From Anaerotignum sp. MSJ-24 (GTDB lineage: Bacteria; Bacillota; Clostridia; Lachnospirales; Anaerotignaceae), in the NCBI RefSeq assembly GCF_018918145.1, contig NZ_JAHLPX010000004.1:1-64000 (forward strand): DNA of 64,000 nucleotides, in the 5' to 3' direction. The notes under the pieces were generated by a model, which saw only the letters and a list, made by a program, of their open reading frames with translations, searched no databases and was not told the DNA's origin. Of the stretch, positions 1 to 8,081 are shown one piece after another; position 1 is the stretch's first letter, and each line of letters begins with the position of its first letter. The translations under genes and the position numbers were made by a program.

Positions 1-397
<397 letters not shown>

Positions 398-471
398 AAA
401 GAAAAGATGTGTGATAGAATTGATGAAGTAAGTACATGTTCGGTTTTGAAGGTGCTTGAAAGAGCATAAAA

Positions 472-592
472 TTTCTGGTGGCGATGCGCCTGTGGGAAAC
501 ACCCGTACCCATCCCGAACACGACGGTTAAGACGCAGGCGGCTGATGATACTTGGCTGGAGACGGCCCGGGAAAGTAAGTGGCTGCCGGATT
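472..592 (+). rRNA. rrf: 5S ribosomal RNA
   Basis: A ~120-nt 5S rRNA lies 75 nt after the 23S end. Diagnostic segments are GGTGGCGATGCGCC at the 5' side, the loop CCCATCCCGAACACG, and a 3' strand that closes helix I. It is part of the same rRNA transcription unit as the 23S and the tRNAs. The ends are uncertain by a few bases. Confidence 0.95.
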
Positions 593-607
593 CCATTAAA
601 AAAATCC

Positions 608-682
<75 letters not shown>

Positions 683-699
683 TAACTCTTTATGGTTAT

Positions 700-774
<75 letters not shown>

Positions 775-796
775 CTTGTTTCTTTAATTTTATTAT

Positions 797-869
797 GGGT
801 CACTAGCTCAGTCGGTAGAGCACTGGACTTTTAATCCAGGTGTCTCGGGTTCGAACCCCGAGTGACTCA
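797..869 (+). tRNA. tRNA-Lys (anticodon TTT)
   Basis: The acceptor stem GGGTCAC/GTGACTC has one G-T pair. The anticodon arm CTGGA-CTTTTAA-TCCAG gives TTT, and the T arm is CTCGGG-TTCGAAC-CCCGAG. Discriminator A is at 869. It ends 3 nt before the next tRNA. Confidence 0.97.
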
Positions 870-872
870 TAT

Positions 873-957
873 GCAGACGTGGCGGAATTGGCATACGCGC
901 TAGACTAAGGATCTAGTCCGGGTAAACTGGGTAGGGGTTCAAGTCCCCTCGTCTGCA
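873..957 (+). tRNA. tRNA-Leu (anticodon AAG), copy 1
   Basis: This is an 85-nt class II tRNA with a long variable arm. The acceptor stem is GCAGACG/CGTCTGC and the anticodon stem CTAGA/TCTAG encloses loop CTAAGGA, so the anticodon is AAG with A at position 34. CCA is encoded at 958-960. A second copy at 1278-1362 has the same body but no encoded CCA. Confidence 0.95.
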
Positions 958-963
958 CCATCT

Positions 964-1035
964 GCGCGAATGGCTCAGTGGTAGAGCATCGCCTTGCCAA
1001 GGCGAGGGCCGCGAGTTCGAATCTCGTTTCGCGCT
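964..1035 (+). tRNA. tRNA-Gly (anticodon GCC)
   Basis: The acceptor stem is GCGCGAA/TTCGCGC. The anticodon stem TCGCC/GGCGA encloses loop TTGCCAA, giving GCC. The discriminator is T at 1035, typical of Gram-positive tRNA-Gly. Confidence 0.96.
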
Positions 1036-1057
1036 TTTACCTATCATATTTGAATGA

Positions 1058-1130
1058 TGGGCTGTCGCCAAGCGGTTAAGGCACAGGACTTTGACTCCTG
1101 CACTCGGTGGTTCAAATCCACTCAGCCCAG
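1058..1130 (+). tRNA. tRNA-Gln (anticodon TTG)
   Basis: The acceptor stem is TGGGCTG/CAGCCCA with discriminator G. The anticodon stem CAGGA/TCCTG encloses loop CTTTGAC, so the anticodon is TTG. It is paired in tandem with a Gln(CTG) isoacceptor. Confidence 0.96.
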
Positions 1131-1155
1131 GATTCAAAAAACTTAATATTTTTAA

Positions 1156-1227
1156 TGGGCTGTCGCCAAGTGGTAAGGCAATGGATTCTGACTCCATCAT
1201 GCGCAGGTTCAAATCCTGCCAGCCTAG
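1156..1227 (+). tRNA. tRNA-Gln (anticodon CTG)
   Basis: The acceptor stem TGGGCTG/CAGCCTA has one G-T pair and discriminator G. The anticodon arm ATGGA-TTCTGAC-TCCAT gives CTG. Its 5' half closely matches the preceding tRNA-Gln(TTG), so it probably arose by tandem duplication. Confidence 0.94.
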
Positions 1228-1277
1228 TTTTTTTACTCGTAATGAGTATAATATGTATTAAATATCATTCAGTTTAC

Positions 1278-1362
1278 GCAGACGTGGCGGAATTGGCATA
1301 CGCGCTAGACTAAGGATCTAGTCCGGGTAAACTGGGTAGGGGTTCAAGTCCCCTCGTCTGCA
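1278..1362 (+). tRNA. tRNA-Leu (anticodon AAG), copy 2
   Basis: The 85-nt body is identical to copy 1 (873-957) as far as can be read, with anticodon AAG. The 3' flank is ATGG, so CCA must be added post-transcriptionally, unlike copy 1. Confidence 0.95.
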
Positions 1363-1382
1363 TGGTATTTAGTTCATAATAT

Positions 1383-1457
1383 CGGGGTGTAGCGTAGTTT
1401 GGTTAGCGCGCCTGGTTAGGGACCAGGAGGTCGCAAGTTCAAGTCTTGTCACCCCGA
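1383..1457 (+). tRNA. tRNA-Pro (anticodon AGG)
   Basis: The acceptor stem CGGGGTG/CACCCCG is shared with the first tRNA-Pro. The anticodon stem CCTGG/CCAGG encloses loop TTAGGGA, so the anticodon is AGG, with A34. A run of seven T follows the discriminator (1458-1464) and may help termination. Confidence 0.95.
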
Positions 1458-1510
1458 TTTTTTTATGCTTATTTTTATATATAAACAAAACGATCATCTT
1501 TTTGATATGT

Positions 1511-1543
1511 ACCCTCTTTACTGGACAAACCAGTAAGGAGGGT
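1511..1543 (+). promoter_or_regulatory. Hairpin at the IS left end that buries the orfA ribosome site
   Basis: Positions 1511-1524 pair with 1530-1543 over 14 bp with a single U-G pair and a 5-nt loop (ACAAA). The 3' arm contains the whole orfA Shine-Dalgarno AAGGAGGG (1535-1542), seven bases before the ATG at 1550. Transcripts entering from the rRNA/tRNA operon would fold and hide the site. Similar protection against external transcription is known for other insertion sequences such as IS10 and IS50. Confidence 0.7.
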
Positions 1544-1549
1544 ATTTTT

Positions 1550-2062
1550 ATGCGTTATAGTTATGAGTTTAAAAGAAAATGTGTTGAAATGTATTATCAA
1601 GGAAATTATCCTGATACTCCGGAAGGCATTAGCACAAAACGATTTCGAAGTAATATTAGAGAATGGGTTCGGATTGAAGAAGCATGCGGTCCTGACGCTT
1701 TGCATCATAAGACACATAATAAAAATTGGACTCCGGAAGCAAAACTTGAACTTGTTGCTAAAGTAATAGCAGGAGCATCCATTAGATCTGTTTCCGTTAG
1801 TGCTGGCATTAATGGTGGAATGTTATGTCAATGGGTTCGCAAATACAAGATTTACGGTTATAATGGTCTTATATCAAAACAGAAAGGACGTAAATCGAAG
1901 AATCCCGATATGAAAAAGATCGGCACAAGAAAACCACCAAAACCTAATGAATCCGAGTACGAAGAATTAATCCGATTAAGAGCTGAAAATGAATATATGA
2001 AAGCTGAAATCGAAGTGATAAAAAAAGAGATCGCCTTGAGAGAAAAAAAGGAAGCTGCATGA
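1550..2062 (+). CDS. IS3-family transposase OrfA (helix-turn-helix subunit)
   Basis: This 170-aa protein is the DNA-binding partner of OrfB and should recognise the IS ends. The N-terminal half holds two helix-turn-helix segments (YEFKRKCVEMYYQG... and LELVAKVIAGASIRSVSV...), and the C-terminal ~35 residues form a Lys/Glu-rich coiled coil suited to dimerisation. The start at 1550 has AAGGAGG 8 nt upstream; an in-frame ATG at 1502 lies at the element edge and has no ribosome site. The stop overlaps the orfB start as ATGA, so translation is probably coupled rather than dependent on the usual IS3 -1 frameshift. Confidence 0.9.
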   Translation: MRYSYEFKRKCVEMYYQGNYPDTPEGISTKRFRSNIREWVRIEEACGPDALHHKTHNKNWTPEAKLELVAKVIAGASIRSVSVSAGINGGMLCQWVRKYKIYGYNGLISKQKGRKSKNPDMKKIGTRKPPKPNESEYEELIRLRAENEYMKAEIEVIKKEIALREKKEAA

Positions 2063-2937
2063 CTCAAGGCGAAAAAGCAGCAATCATCAAAGAATTGCGT
2101 GAAGAAGGATACCAACTAAAGCATTTTCTTAAAGCCATGCATATGGCTAAATCTACTTATTATTTTAAAATAAGTAAGAAAGATGTTGTTGTTGAACGCA
2201 ATCAGAAACTACTGGAAGAAATAAAAAGTATTTTTGATTTACACAAACGCAGATATGGCGTAAGACGAGTTTATCAAGAACTTAAAAACCGTGGATATAA
2301 GGTAAACCATAAACGTGTACAGCGTCTTATGCATGAAGCAGGATTAGCCGGAAAACGTCCAAAAGAAAAATACCATTCTTATAAGGGTGAAGTGGGCAAG
2401 ATTGCTGATAACATAATAAATAGAGACTTCAGTACAACTGCTCATTTACAAAAATGGACAACAGATGTATCTCAGTTCAATTTTTCATGGGGAAAGTGTT
2501 ATATATCTCCGGTACTGGATATGAATACGAATGAAATCATTTCATACGATTTATCAATGAGTCCTAATCTTGAACAGATAGAAAGGATGCTAAATAGAGC
2601 ATTTGAAAAATTTCCTTCGGTTGAAGGTTTAATATTTCCTTCTGATCAAGGCTGGCAGTATCAACATGCCTATTACAGAAAAACTTTACAGGAACATGGA
2701 ATTATTCAGTCTATGTCACGAAAAGGTAATTGCTATGATAATTGTATTATGGAGACATTCTTTGGAAGATTAAAAAATGAGATGTACTATGGCTATGAAA
2801 AAGCTTATTCTTCTTTTGAAGAATTCTCAAAAGCTGTTGAAGAATATATAAACTACTACAATAACAAAAGAATTCAGGCAAAAACAAAATGGATGCCACC
2901 TGTGCAATACAGGATAGCATCCATGTGTTCAGCTTAG
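2059..2937 (+). CDS. IS3-family transposase OrfB (DDE integrase core)
   Basis: This 292-aa catalytic transposase has an N-terminal HTH_21-like segment (RYGVRRVYQELKNRGYKVNHKRVQRLM) followed by an rve integrase core. The acidic triad is visible: D in WTTDVSQF, D in PSDQGWQYQ, and E in CIMETFFGRLKNE. The C-terminal YYNNKRIQAKTKWMPPVQYR is typical of the IS150/IS3 groups. Length is normal and there are no internal stops, so the element could be active. The ORF begins in the 4-nt ATGA overlap with orfA and ends 37 bp before the right end. Confidence 0.95.
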   Translation: MTQGEKAAIIKELREEGYQLKHFLKAMHMAKSTYYFKISKKDVVVERNQKLLEEIKSIFDLHKRRYGVRRVYQELKNRGYKVNHKRVQRLMHEAGLAGKRPKEKYHSYKGEVGKIADNIINRDFSTTAHLQKWTTDVSQFNFSWGKCYISPVLDMNTNEIISYDLSMSPNLEQIERMLNRAFEKFPSVEGLIFPSDQGWQYQHAYYRKTLQEHGIIQSMSRKGNCYDNCIMETFFGRLKNEMYYGYEKAYSSFEEFSKAVEEYINYYNNKRIQAKTKWMPPVQYRIASMCSA

Positions 2938-2999
2938 TTCGTAAATATGTGTCCAGAATTCTGGGTACATATCATTTTTAGATGGTCGTTTTGTTTTGC

Positions 3000-4163
3000 T
3001 CATATTAATTTTTTATGAAGTAAATTTATTGCATCGATACATTTGCTTTCATCAACCAATATACACAGCTTTGTTTCAGATAAGCTTATAGCGGTAAAAT
3101 TGATGTTATTTGCTTTAAGCACTTCAACTATTTTTATAAGCACTTCCGGTTTGGTATGAAGTGAAGTTCCTACTATTGAAATTTTTGCTAAATCAGTCTG
3201 TACTTCTGTTTTAATCTGTTCATTGATTGATTTTACCTTGTTTAAAATACTTTCAATTTCAGACTGTTTTGCGGAAAATGAAATACATTTATCAGATATG
3301 GAAACCATATCAATAATAGTTTTATTAGTACTTAATAATTTTAACAAACTATAAACGTCATTTAAGTTACTTATTGTTATGTATGCCTGTAATTTTTCTG
3401 CTGTAATACCGCTTATTGGCTTAGAATTAATCTCCGAGCAGTCTGTAACCAATGTTCCGGGATTATCCGAGAAACTGGATTTAACAGATATATCAATGCC
3501 TGTGTTTTTTGCAAGCTCAACTGAACGGTTATGCAGTACCTTGGCACCTAACGAAGAATAGTTAAGCATTACGTTATAATCTATGGATTCCAATAAAACC
3601 GCATTAGGAACAATTCTCGGATCGGCTGTATATATGCCGTTTACATCTGTGTAAATTTCGCATTTGTCAGCTTTAAGTGCCGCAGCTATTGCAACAGCGG
3701 TTGTATCAGAGCCTCCTCTGCCAAGTGTTGTTATATCCATAGAATTATTTATACCTTGAAAACCGGCTATAATAACTATTTTTCCGAGAGAAAGCTCATG
3801 TTTAATTCGTTCTGTATTTATTCCTGTTATTCTTGCGTTTCCATAGTCATCCGTTGTAAAAATTCCTGCCTGCCATGCGTTTAAGCTTATTGCTTTATAG
3901 CCGAGTGATATAAGAGCCATGGACATAAGAGCGGCAGACTGTTGTTCACCGGTTGATAACAGCATATCGAGTTCACGTTTCGGAGCGTCGATAATTATAT
4001 TGTTTGCAGTTTCAATGAGCATATCGGTAGTGTTTCCCTGTGCGGATACAATTACAACAACATTATTGCCTGAATCATAAGAAGCCGCAATTTTATTTGC
4101 GGCATTAAAAATTCGTTCTTTATCTGCGACTGAAGAACCACCATATTTTTGAACAATTAACAA
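3000..4163 (-). CDS. lysC: Aspartate kinase
   Basis: This enzyme phosphorylates aspartate, the first step to lysine, threonine and methionine. The 387-aa protein opens with the kinase motif KYGGSSV, carries TTLGRGGSDTTAVAIA in the catalytic domain (about 1-255) and ends in two ACT modules that should bind the allosteric amino acid. I chose the TTG start at 4163: GGAG lies 8 nt upstream and the protein then begins MLIVQKYGGSS as in the family, whereas the upstream ATG at 4214 would overlap thrB. It is the last gene of the ACT-thrB-lysC operon, 22 nt after thrB. Its own terminator was interrupted by the IS3 element. Confidence 0.93.
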   Translation of the reverse strand: MLIVQKYGGSSVADKERIFNAANKIAASYDSGNNVVVIVSAQGNTTDMLIETANNIIIDAPKRELDMLLSTGEQQSAALMSMALISLGYKAISLNAWQAGIFTTDDYGNARITGINTERIKHELSLGKIVIIAGFQGINNSMDITTLGRGGSDTTAVAIAAALKADKCEIYTDVNGIYTADPRIVPNAVLLESIDYNVMLNYSSLGAKVLHNRSVELAKNTGIDISVKSSFSDNPGTLVTDCSEINSKPISGITAEKLQAYITISNLNDVYSLLKLLSTNKTIIDMVSISDKCISFSAKQSEIESILNKVKSINEQIKTEVQTDLAKISIVGTSLHTKPEVLIKIVEVLKANNINFTAISLSETKLCILVDESKCIDAINLLHKKLI

Positions 4164-4185
4164 AGTAATCACTCCGTAAAGATTT

Positions 4186-5082
4186 TTATTCTTCAACAAA
4201 GCTTGCACCGTCAATATCGGGCTTCAACAATTTTAAATCCCAATGGTCGGGCAGCTTTTTAAAAGCATCAAGCATATTTTTTTCAAATTCTTCTGCTTTG
4301 TCATCTGTTATGATTGCCATAAGAGTAGGACCGGCTCCGCTGAGATATTCAGCAATAGATCCATTTGCTCTTGCTACCTCAAAAACCTCGTCATAGTCTC
4401 TTATAAGACTTTTTCTGTACGGCTGGTGAATTGCATCGTCCATAGCAACACGAAGGTTATCGAGGTTTCCTGTCATCATAGAGGCAACCATAAGTCCTGT
4501 TCTTGATGAATTAAATATAGACTGACTTCTTGTATATGAATCCGGGAGTACTGCACGGGCCTTTTTGGTTGAAAGAGTGAATTCCGGTATCATAACGGCA
4601 AACAAAATATTTTTAGGTACATTTAATTTTACATATTTCATGCCCTCTGAATACATAGCACTTATTATCATATCGCCGAATATTGCCGGATTTGAATTAT
4701 CCGGATGGCCTTCGAGTTTAGCCGCTTTTTGTGCAAGCTCTTCTTTTGAATAATTTTTACCGGATAATATATTTGCGGCGATAAGTCCGCCTACGATACA
4801 AGCGGCAGAGCTTCCTAAACCTCTTGTCATCGGAATGTGGTCGTCCTGTATAAGTCTTATTCCGGGCATAGGAATATTCTCGGCTTCGTAAAAATCCCTT
4901 ATGGTACTGTATATTAAATTAGATTCATCTTTGGGAATGTTTTCATTTGTTTTAGACGAAATTTCAATTCCCGAAGGGATTGTTTCTACCCATATTTCAT
5001 TGTAAAGCTGTAAAGCTATTCCGGCACAGTCAAATCCCGGTCCCATGTTCGCAGAAGTTGCTGGTACTTTTATATGTAACAT
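4186..5082 (-). CDS. thrB: Homoserine kinase
   Basis: A 298-aa GHMP-family kinase that makes O-phosphohomoserine for threonine synthesis. The N-terminus KVPATSANMGPGFDCAG is the homoserine kinase signature and the glycine-rich ATP loop reads RGLGSSAACIVGG (about 90-102). C-terminal YLSGAGPTLMAI matches GHMP motif 3. Length is normal. It lies 20 nt downstream of an ACT-domain regulator and 22 nt upstream of lysC, so the operon pairs entry into the aspartate pathway with the threonine branch. Threonine synthase and homoserine dehydrogenase are not in the window. Confidence 0.95.
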   Translation of the reverse strand: MLHIKVPATSANMGPGFDCAGIALQLYNEIWVETIPSGIEISSKTNENIPKDESNLIYSTIRDFYEAENIPMPGIRLIQDDHIPMTRGLGSSAACIVGGLIAANILSGKNYSKEELAQKAAKLEGHPDNSNPAIFGDMIISAMYSEGMKYVKLNVPKNILFAVMIPEFTLSTKKARAVLPDSYTRSQSIFNSSRTGLMVASMMTGNLDNLRVAMDDAIHQPYRKSLIRDYDEVFEVARANGSIAEYLSGAGPTLMAIITDDKAEEFEKNMLDAFKKLPDHWDLKLLKPDIDGASFVEE

Positions 5083-5102
5083 AGTTATGTCCTCCGTTTA
5101 TA

Positions 5103-5546
5103 TTATTCTCTTGCGATTATTTTAAGTGAACGTACTCCGTCAATATTTGCAACTTTATTTACGAAATCACCAAGCTCCATTTTGAGGTTTTGCGTTTCGA
5201 TGGTTATAGTTACGTTTGCTATACCGTTAATGGGAATAGTCTGGTTTATTGTGAGTATGTTTGCACCGGCGGAGGCCATCGAGTTAAGGACTGCGGAAAG
5301 TTTTCCGGCTGTATTATCAATATTTACTGAAAATGTTACATTTTTGCCTCGACTGTGTTCATAGAGAGGAAAAATAGCATCACGGTATTTATAAAATGCA
5401 CTTCGGCTTATACCAACGGTATTTACGGCATCCTGTACAGTTCTTTCACGTCCGCTTTCAAGTAAATTTTTTACTTCCATTACTTTAATAAATATTTCAG
5501 GTAAAACATTTTTGTCAATTATATAAAAATTTTTGTCTTCCTTCAT
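5103..5546 (-). CDS. UPF0735 ACT-domain protein (PheB-like)
   Basis: This 147-aa protein has an N-terminal HTH-like part (VQDAVNTVGISRSAFYKYRDAIFPL) and a C-terminal ACT domain with the LSAVLNSMASAGANILTINQ signature. The family is annotated as PheB in Bacillus and often neighbours thrB or homoserine dehydrogenase; its function is unproven and probably amino-acid sensing or regulation. I start it at 5546, where AGGAGA precedes ATG; the longer ORF to 5624 runs across the promoter. It is the first gene of the operon with thrB and lysC. Confidence 0.88.
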   Translation of the reverse strand: MKEDKNFYIIDKNVLPEIFIKVMEVKNLLESGRERTVQDAVNTVGISRSAFYKYRDAIFPLYEHSRGKNVTFSVNIDNTAGKLSAVLNSMASAGANILTINQTIPINGIANVTITIETQNLKMELGDFVNKVANIDGVRSLKIIARE

Positions 5547-5595
5547 GTAATATCTCCTGTTCATATATAATAAACATTTGTTTTTGATACAAGGA

Positions 5596-5624
5596 ATGAT
5601 AGCACATAATAGAATTTTTTGCAA
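5596..5624 (-). promoter_or_regulatory. Promoter of the ACT-thrB-lysC operon
   Basis: On the minus strand, TTGCAA (5619-5624) is separated by exactly 17 bp from TATCAT (5596-5601), about 45 nt before the ACT-gene start. This is a good sigma-A match in the only non-coding gap upstream of the operon. Confidence 0.65.
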
Positions 5625-5661
5625 CCGTTATATTATATGTTAAATAAATAATATAATCGTT

Positions 5662-6303
5662 TTAATATTTAAAGTCTTTTAAGGACATTATATATCGGTC
5701 TGATCTTTCACGCATAAGCTGCTCCTTGTCGGCAGAATATTCATCATATACAGCTATTACTTCTGCACCGGAAAGCTTTGCACCTATAAGTGAGTTTGGA
5801 ACGTCCTCAAATATATAGCACTGCTCCGGCTTAAGTCCGATTGCTTTTGCGGCAGCAATGTATATATCGGGATGTGCTTTGTTTTTGCCGATATCATCAC
5901 AATAGATAAAAGCATCAAAATATTCAAAAACACCGTTGTTTTTTAGAACCGCATATGTAAGCTCCTTGACATTTGAGGTAGCTATTGCTATGGAAAAGCT
6001 GTCTTTTTTCAATTTTTGAATAAGCTCCTTTGCACCATCTTTTAACTTGATAGCGTGAGAGTATTCATAATATGCAAAATCAAAAAGCTCTTTGACTATT
6101 TCTTCCGGTGTTTTTCCGAGATTGAAACGAGTTGTTATGTATTCGGCTCCTTCAAGAAACGAACGTGATGTAACTGTCTGCCAGTATTCTTCATCGGGAA
6201 TAAAATTGTATTTTTTTGCAAGCATATAATCGGCTTTTTCCCATACATCCATTGAATCTACAAGAGTACCGTCAAGGTCGAAAATAACGCCTTTTTTATC
6301 CAT
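5662..6303 (-). CDS. HAD-superfamily hydrolase (beta-phosphoglucomutase-like phosphatase)
   Basis: A 213-aa HAD subfamily IA phosphatase. Motif I is FDLDGTLVDSMDVW (catalytic Asp about residue 9), motif II the Thr/Ser in IAIATSN, motif III the conserved Lys in KNKAHPDIYIAAA, and motif IV EDVPNSLIGAKLSG. A helical cap lies between residues 15 and 90. The substrate cannot be told from sequence; family members act on sugar phosphates or nucleotides. It stands alone between its own promoter and the ACT operon promoter. RBS AGGAGA precedes the ATG. Confidence 0.88.
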   Translation of the reverse strand: MDKKGVIFDLDGTLVDSMDVWEKADYMLAKKYNFIPDEEYWQTVTSRSFLEGAEYITTRFNLGKTPEEIVKELFDFAYYEYSHAIKLKDGAKELIQKLKKDSFSIAIATSNVKELTYAVLKNNGVFEYFDAFIYCDDIGKNKAHPDIYIAAAKAIGLKPEQCYIFEDVPNSLIGAKLSGAEVIAVYDEYSADKEQLMRERSDRYIMSLKDFKY

Positions 6304-6347
6304 AAAATTAATCTCCTATTCAGTATTGTAATCAATATAATCAGTTA

Positions 6348-6376
6348 ATTATATAATTTTTATCCTAATACGGCAA
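6348..6376 (-). promoter_or_regulatory. Promoter of the HAD gene
   Basis: On the minus strand, TTGCCG (6371-6376) is separated by 17 bp from TATAAT (6348-6353), 45 nt before the HAD start codon. It is divergent from the promoter of the 6517 gene. Confidence 0.55.
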
Positions 6377-6479
6377 TTATAATATTATTACAATGGATTT
6401 TTTGCTTAATTTGTTCAAAAAGTGCTTTAAATAAACAATATTTATAAAAATATTATTTGTTTTAAATATTAATTAAATC

Positions 6480-6488
6480 TGCTATAAT
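6480..6488 (+). promoter_or_regulatory. Extended -10 promoter of the 6517 gene
   Basis: TGCTATAAT at 6480-6488 is an extended -10 element. The -35 region is only T-rich, with TTGTTT at 6457-6462 at a spacing of 20, so recognition probably relies on the TGn extension. The coding start is 29 nt downstream with AGGAGG between. Confidence 0.5.
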
Positions 6489-6516
6489 ACTACATAATAA
6501 AATTCAGGAGGAAAAC

Positions 6517-8052
6517 ATGAACTCTGATTTTGACAGGATATTTCAAATATTTTCAGATAAATTTAACAGAACTTACTCAAATATAACAGGAAAACAAAAG
6601 AAGGAGATAGCATATCTTTCTCCGACTGTTTTCGGACGCTGGTATTACAGCGCACTTTTTCCCGAAACAATTTTGTCACCTTCCATGATATTGACAAGCC
6701 AGAAGGAAAATATCGAAGAAAACGGATTTTATGATTTTAATGTGCATTTTAAGCATTTGAATGAAAATATACTTGATTTTGAATTTACAAAATACTTTTA
6801 TTCATGTGAATGCCATCCGGTTATAGATGATATAGAAATGCTTATGAAATATATATCACCGTCTTTAATGCTCAGGAATATGGATAAGCTTGAAAATTCG
6901 GATATAAAAGCATTGCAGAGAAAGCTTTCTGTTTCCGACAGATATTATATTGAGTATTTGTATGAGCTTGCCAGAAGACTTGGATTGCTTAAGCGTATAC
7001 CGTCATTATTTGATGTATGTATACAGCCAGACAACGACAATGAGTTTTTTAGGCTTACAAATGAGGAAAAGTTCAAAAGAATTGTTGAAGAATCCTATTC
7101 AATATGTGCCGACGGCCTTAACAACGAAATTCCCTTTGACTTATGCGAAGTAGAGCCGGAAATGATTAAGGAATATTTGATTAAGCCTATTTCGGTTGAC
7201 GATATTTTTGTCGAGCTTTACGGAAATTCTGATGTAGACTTAAAGGATATATGGGAAAAATCTGAAAAGGAACAGCTTTCGGAAACTGATGCGGCAATAT
7301 TGTCAACGGTATTTTATGTAGGTATATATTTCGACAGATTTTTTATAAATATATTTGGAATGTATCTCAGACTTATAAGACCGGTATATTCATTCCCGTT
7401 GAATTTCAGGGAAATAATAAATGCTCTTTATACTACAATAACCATTGACGGCGAAAGAGAAAATGAGCTTTTTATGCCATGTACCTCTTACAGCCATACT
7501 CTTGTCGGAAAGAAATTTTTCAATACATTTTCGGATAATGATAAAAAATATCCGCCTATACCAATGGAAAGAATACTGATGTCACTTGAAGGGATAGACA
7601 TACTTGATCAGGCGGCAAGAGAAACCGTTGAAAGTGAGTTTTCTAATGTAAAGATATATAAATTTAAAGCAATTCTCAACAGAGATAAAAGGCTGTGGAA
7701 GAAAATCGAAATGGAAGGCGATACATCTTTATGTGTTGCGGCAAGCCATGCCTTTATGATGTTTATGCAGACGGAAAATACGGATATTAAAATTAAGCTC
7801 GGAAGCAATAACAAGGTTACGGCACAATATATTGCATCACCGAAAAATTCGTATTATTCTGAAATAAATACTACGTTGATGGATATTATACCGATTGACG
7901 GAGATACGATTATTTTCGGCAGTGGAGATAAAACAATCGAAATGCACTGCTATGATATTGAAAAACCTTGCAGAGAAATTATATATCCGAGAATTACCGA
8001 GCAGAGCAATGAAATAACACAGCTTGAACATGATATGTACGCATTTGAATAA
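6517..8052 (+). CDS. Uncharacterised 511-aa protein, possible pRiA4b ORF-3-like C-terminus
   Basis: I do not recognise this protein as a whole. It has no signal peptide or clear membrane segment and is rich in aromatic and acidic residues. Residues about 375-430 (KFKAILNRDKRLWKKIEMEGDTSL...) resemble the start of the plasmid pRiA4b ORF-3-like fold, where a strand followed by a W-K/R-x-I-x-x-xG-D pattern is common; this is a weak recognition. The N-terminal two thirds looks all-helical. RBS AGGAGG lies 7 nt before the ATG. A CobD-like aminotransferase follows 29 nt later and may be co-transcribed. Confidence 0.75.
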   Translation: MNSDFDRIFQIFSDKFNRTYSNITGKQKKEIAYLSPTVFGRWYYSALFPETILSPSMILTSQKENIEENGFYDFNVHFKHLNENILDFEFTKYFYSCECHPVIDDIEMLMKYISPSLMLRNMDKLENSDIKALQRKLSVSDRYYIEYLYELARRLGLLKRIPSLFDVCIQPDNDNEFFRLTNEEKFKRIVEESYSICADGLNNEIPFDLCEVEPEMIKEYLIKPISVDDIFVELYGNSDVDLKDIWEKSEKEQLSETDAAILSTVFYVGIYFDRFFINIFGMYLRLIRPVYSFPLNFREIINALYTTITIDGERENELFMPCTSYSHTLVGKKFFNTFSDNDKKYPPIPMERILMSLEGIDILDQAARETVESEFSNVKIYKFKAILNRDKRLWKKIEMEGDTSLCVAASHAFMMFMQTENTDIKIKLGSNNKVTAQYIASPKNSYYSEINTTLMDIIPIDGDTIIFGSGDKTIEMHCYDIEKPCREIIYPRITEQSNEITQLEHDMYAFE

Positions 8053-8081
8053 AACACTTATTTATGAAAAGAGGAATATAA

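Larger units (their letters stand above)
1503..2974 (+). mobile_element. IS3-family insertion sequence, two ORFs, apparently intact
   Basis: The element is about 1.47 kb. The left end TGATATGTACCC (1503-1514) is mirrored exactly at the right end by GGGTACATATCA (2963-2974). A second inner block, CTGGACA at 1521-1527, matches the complement of TGTCCAG at 2949-2955. It carries orfA (HTH protein) and orfB (DDE transposase) overlapping by ATGA. Both ORFs are open and the DDE residues are present. A T-rich direct repeat flanks it. It sits between the tRNA cluster and lysC. Confidence 0.85.
1483..2996. terminator. Bidirectional terminator hairpin split by the IS insertion
   Basis: The left arm at 1483-1499 (AAACAAAACGATCATCT) is complementary to the right arm at 2980-2996 (AGATGGTCGTTTTGTTT) with one G-T pair. 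Rejoined without the IS they form a ~17-bp hairpin with a T-rich loop, A-rich on one side and T-rich on the other, which is a bidirectional rho-independent terminator. It would have ended both the tRNA operon (plus) and lysC (minus). Both bases flanking the IS are T runs (TTTT at 1499-1502, TTTTT at 2975-2979). That fits a target-site duplication in the loop, not an extension of the IS inverted repeat. Confidence 0.65.

Noticed and set aside
1483-2996. Counting the outer complementary arms as part of the IS terminal repeats
   Set aside because: Between arms and core both flanks are T runs in the same orientation, which is not inverted symmetry; a terminator split by insertion with duplication of T's explains it better.
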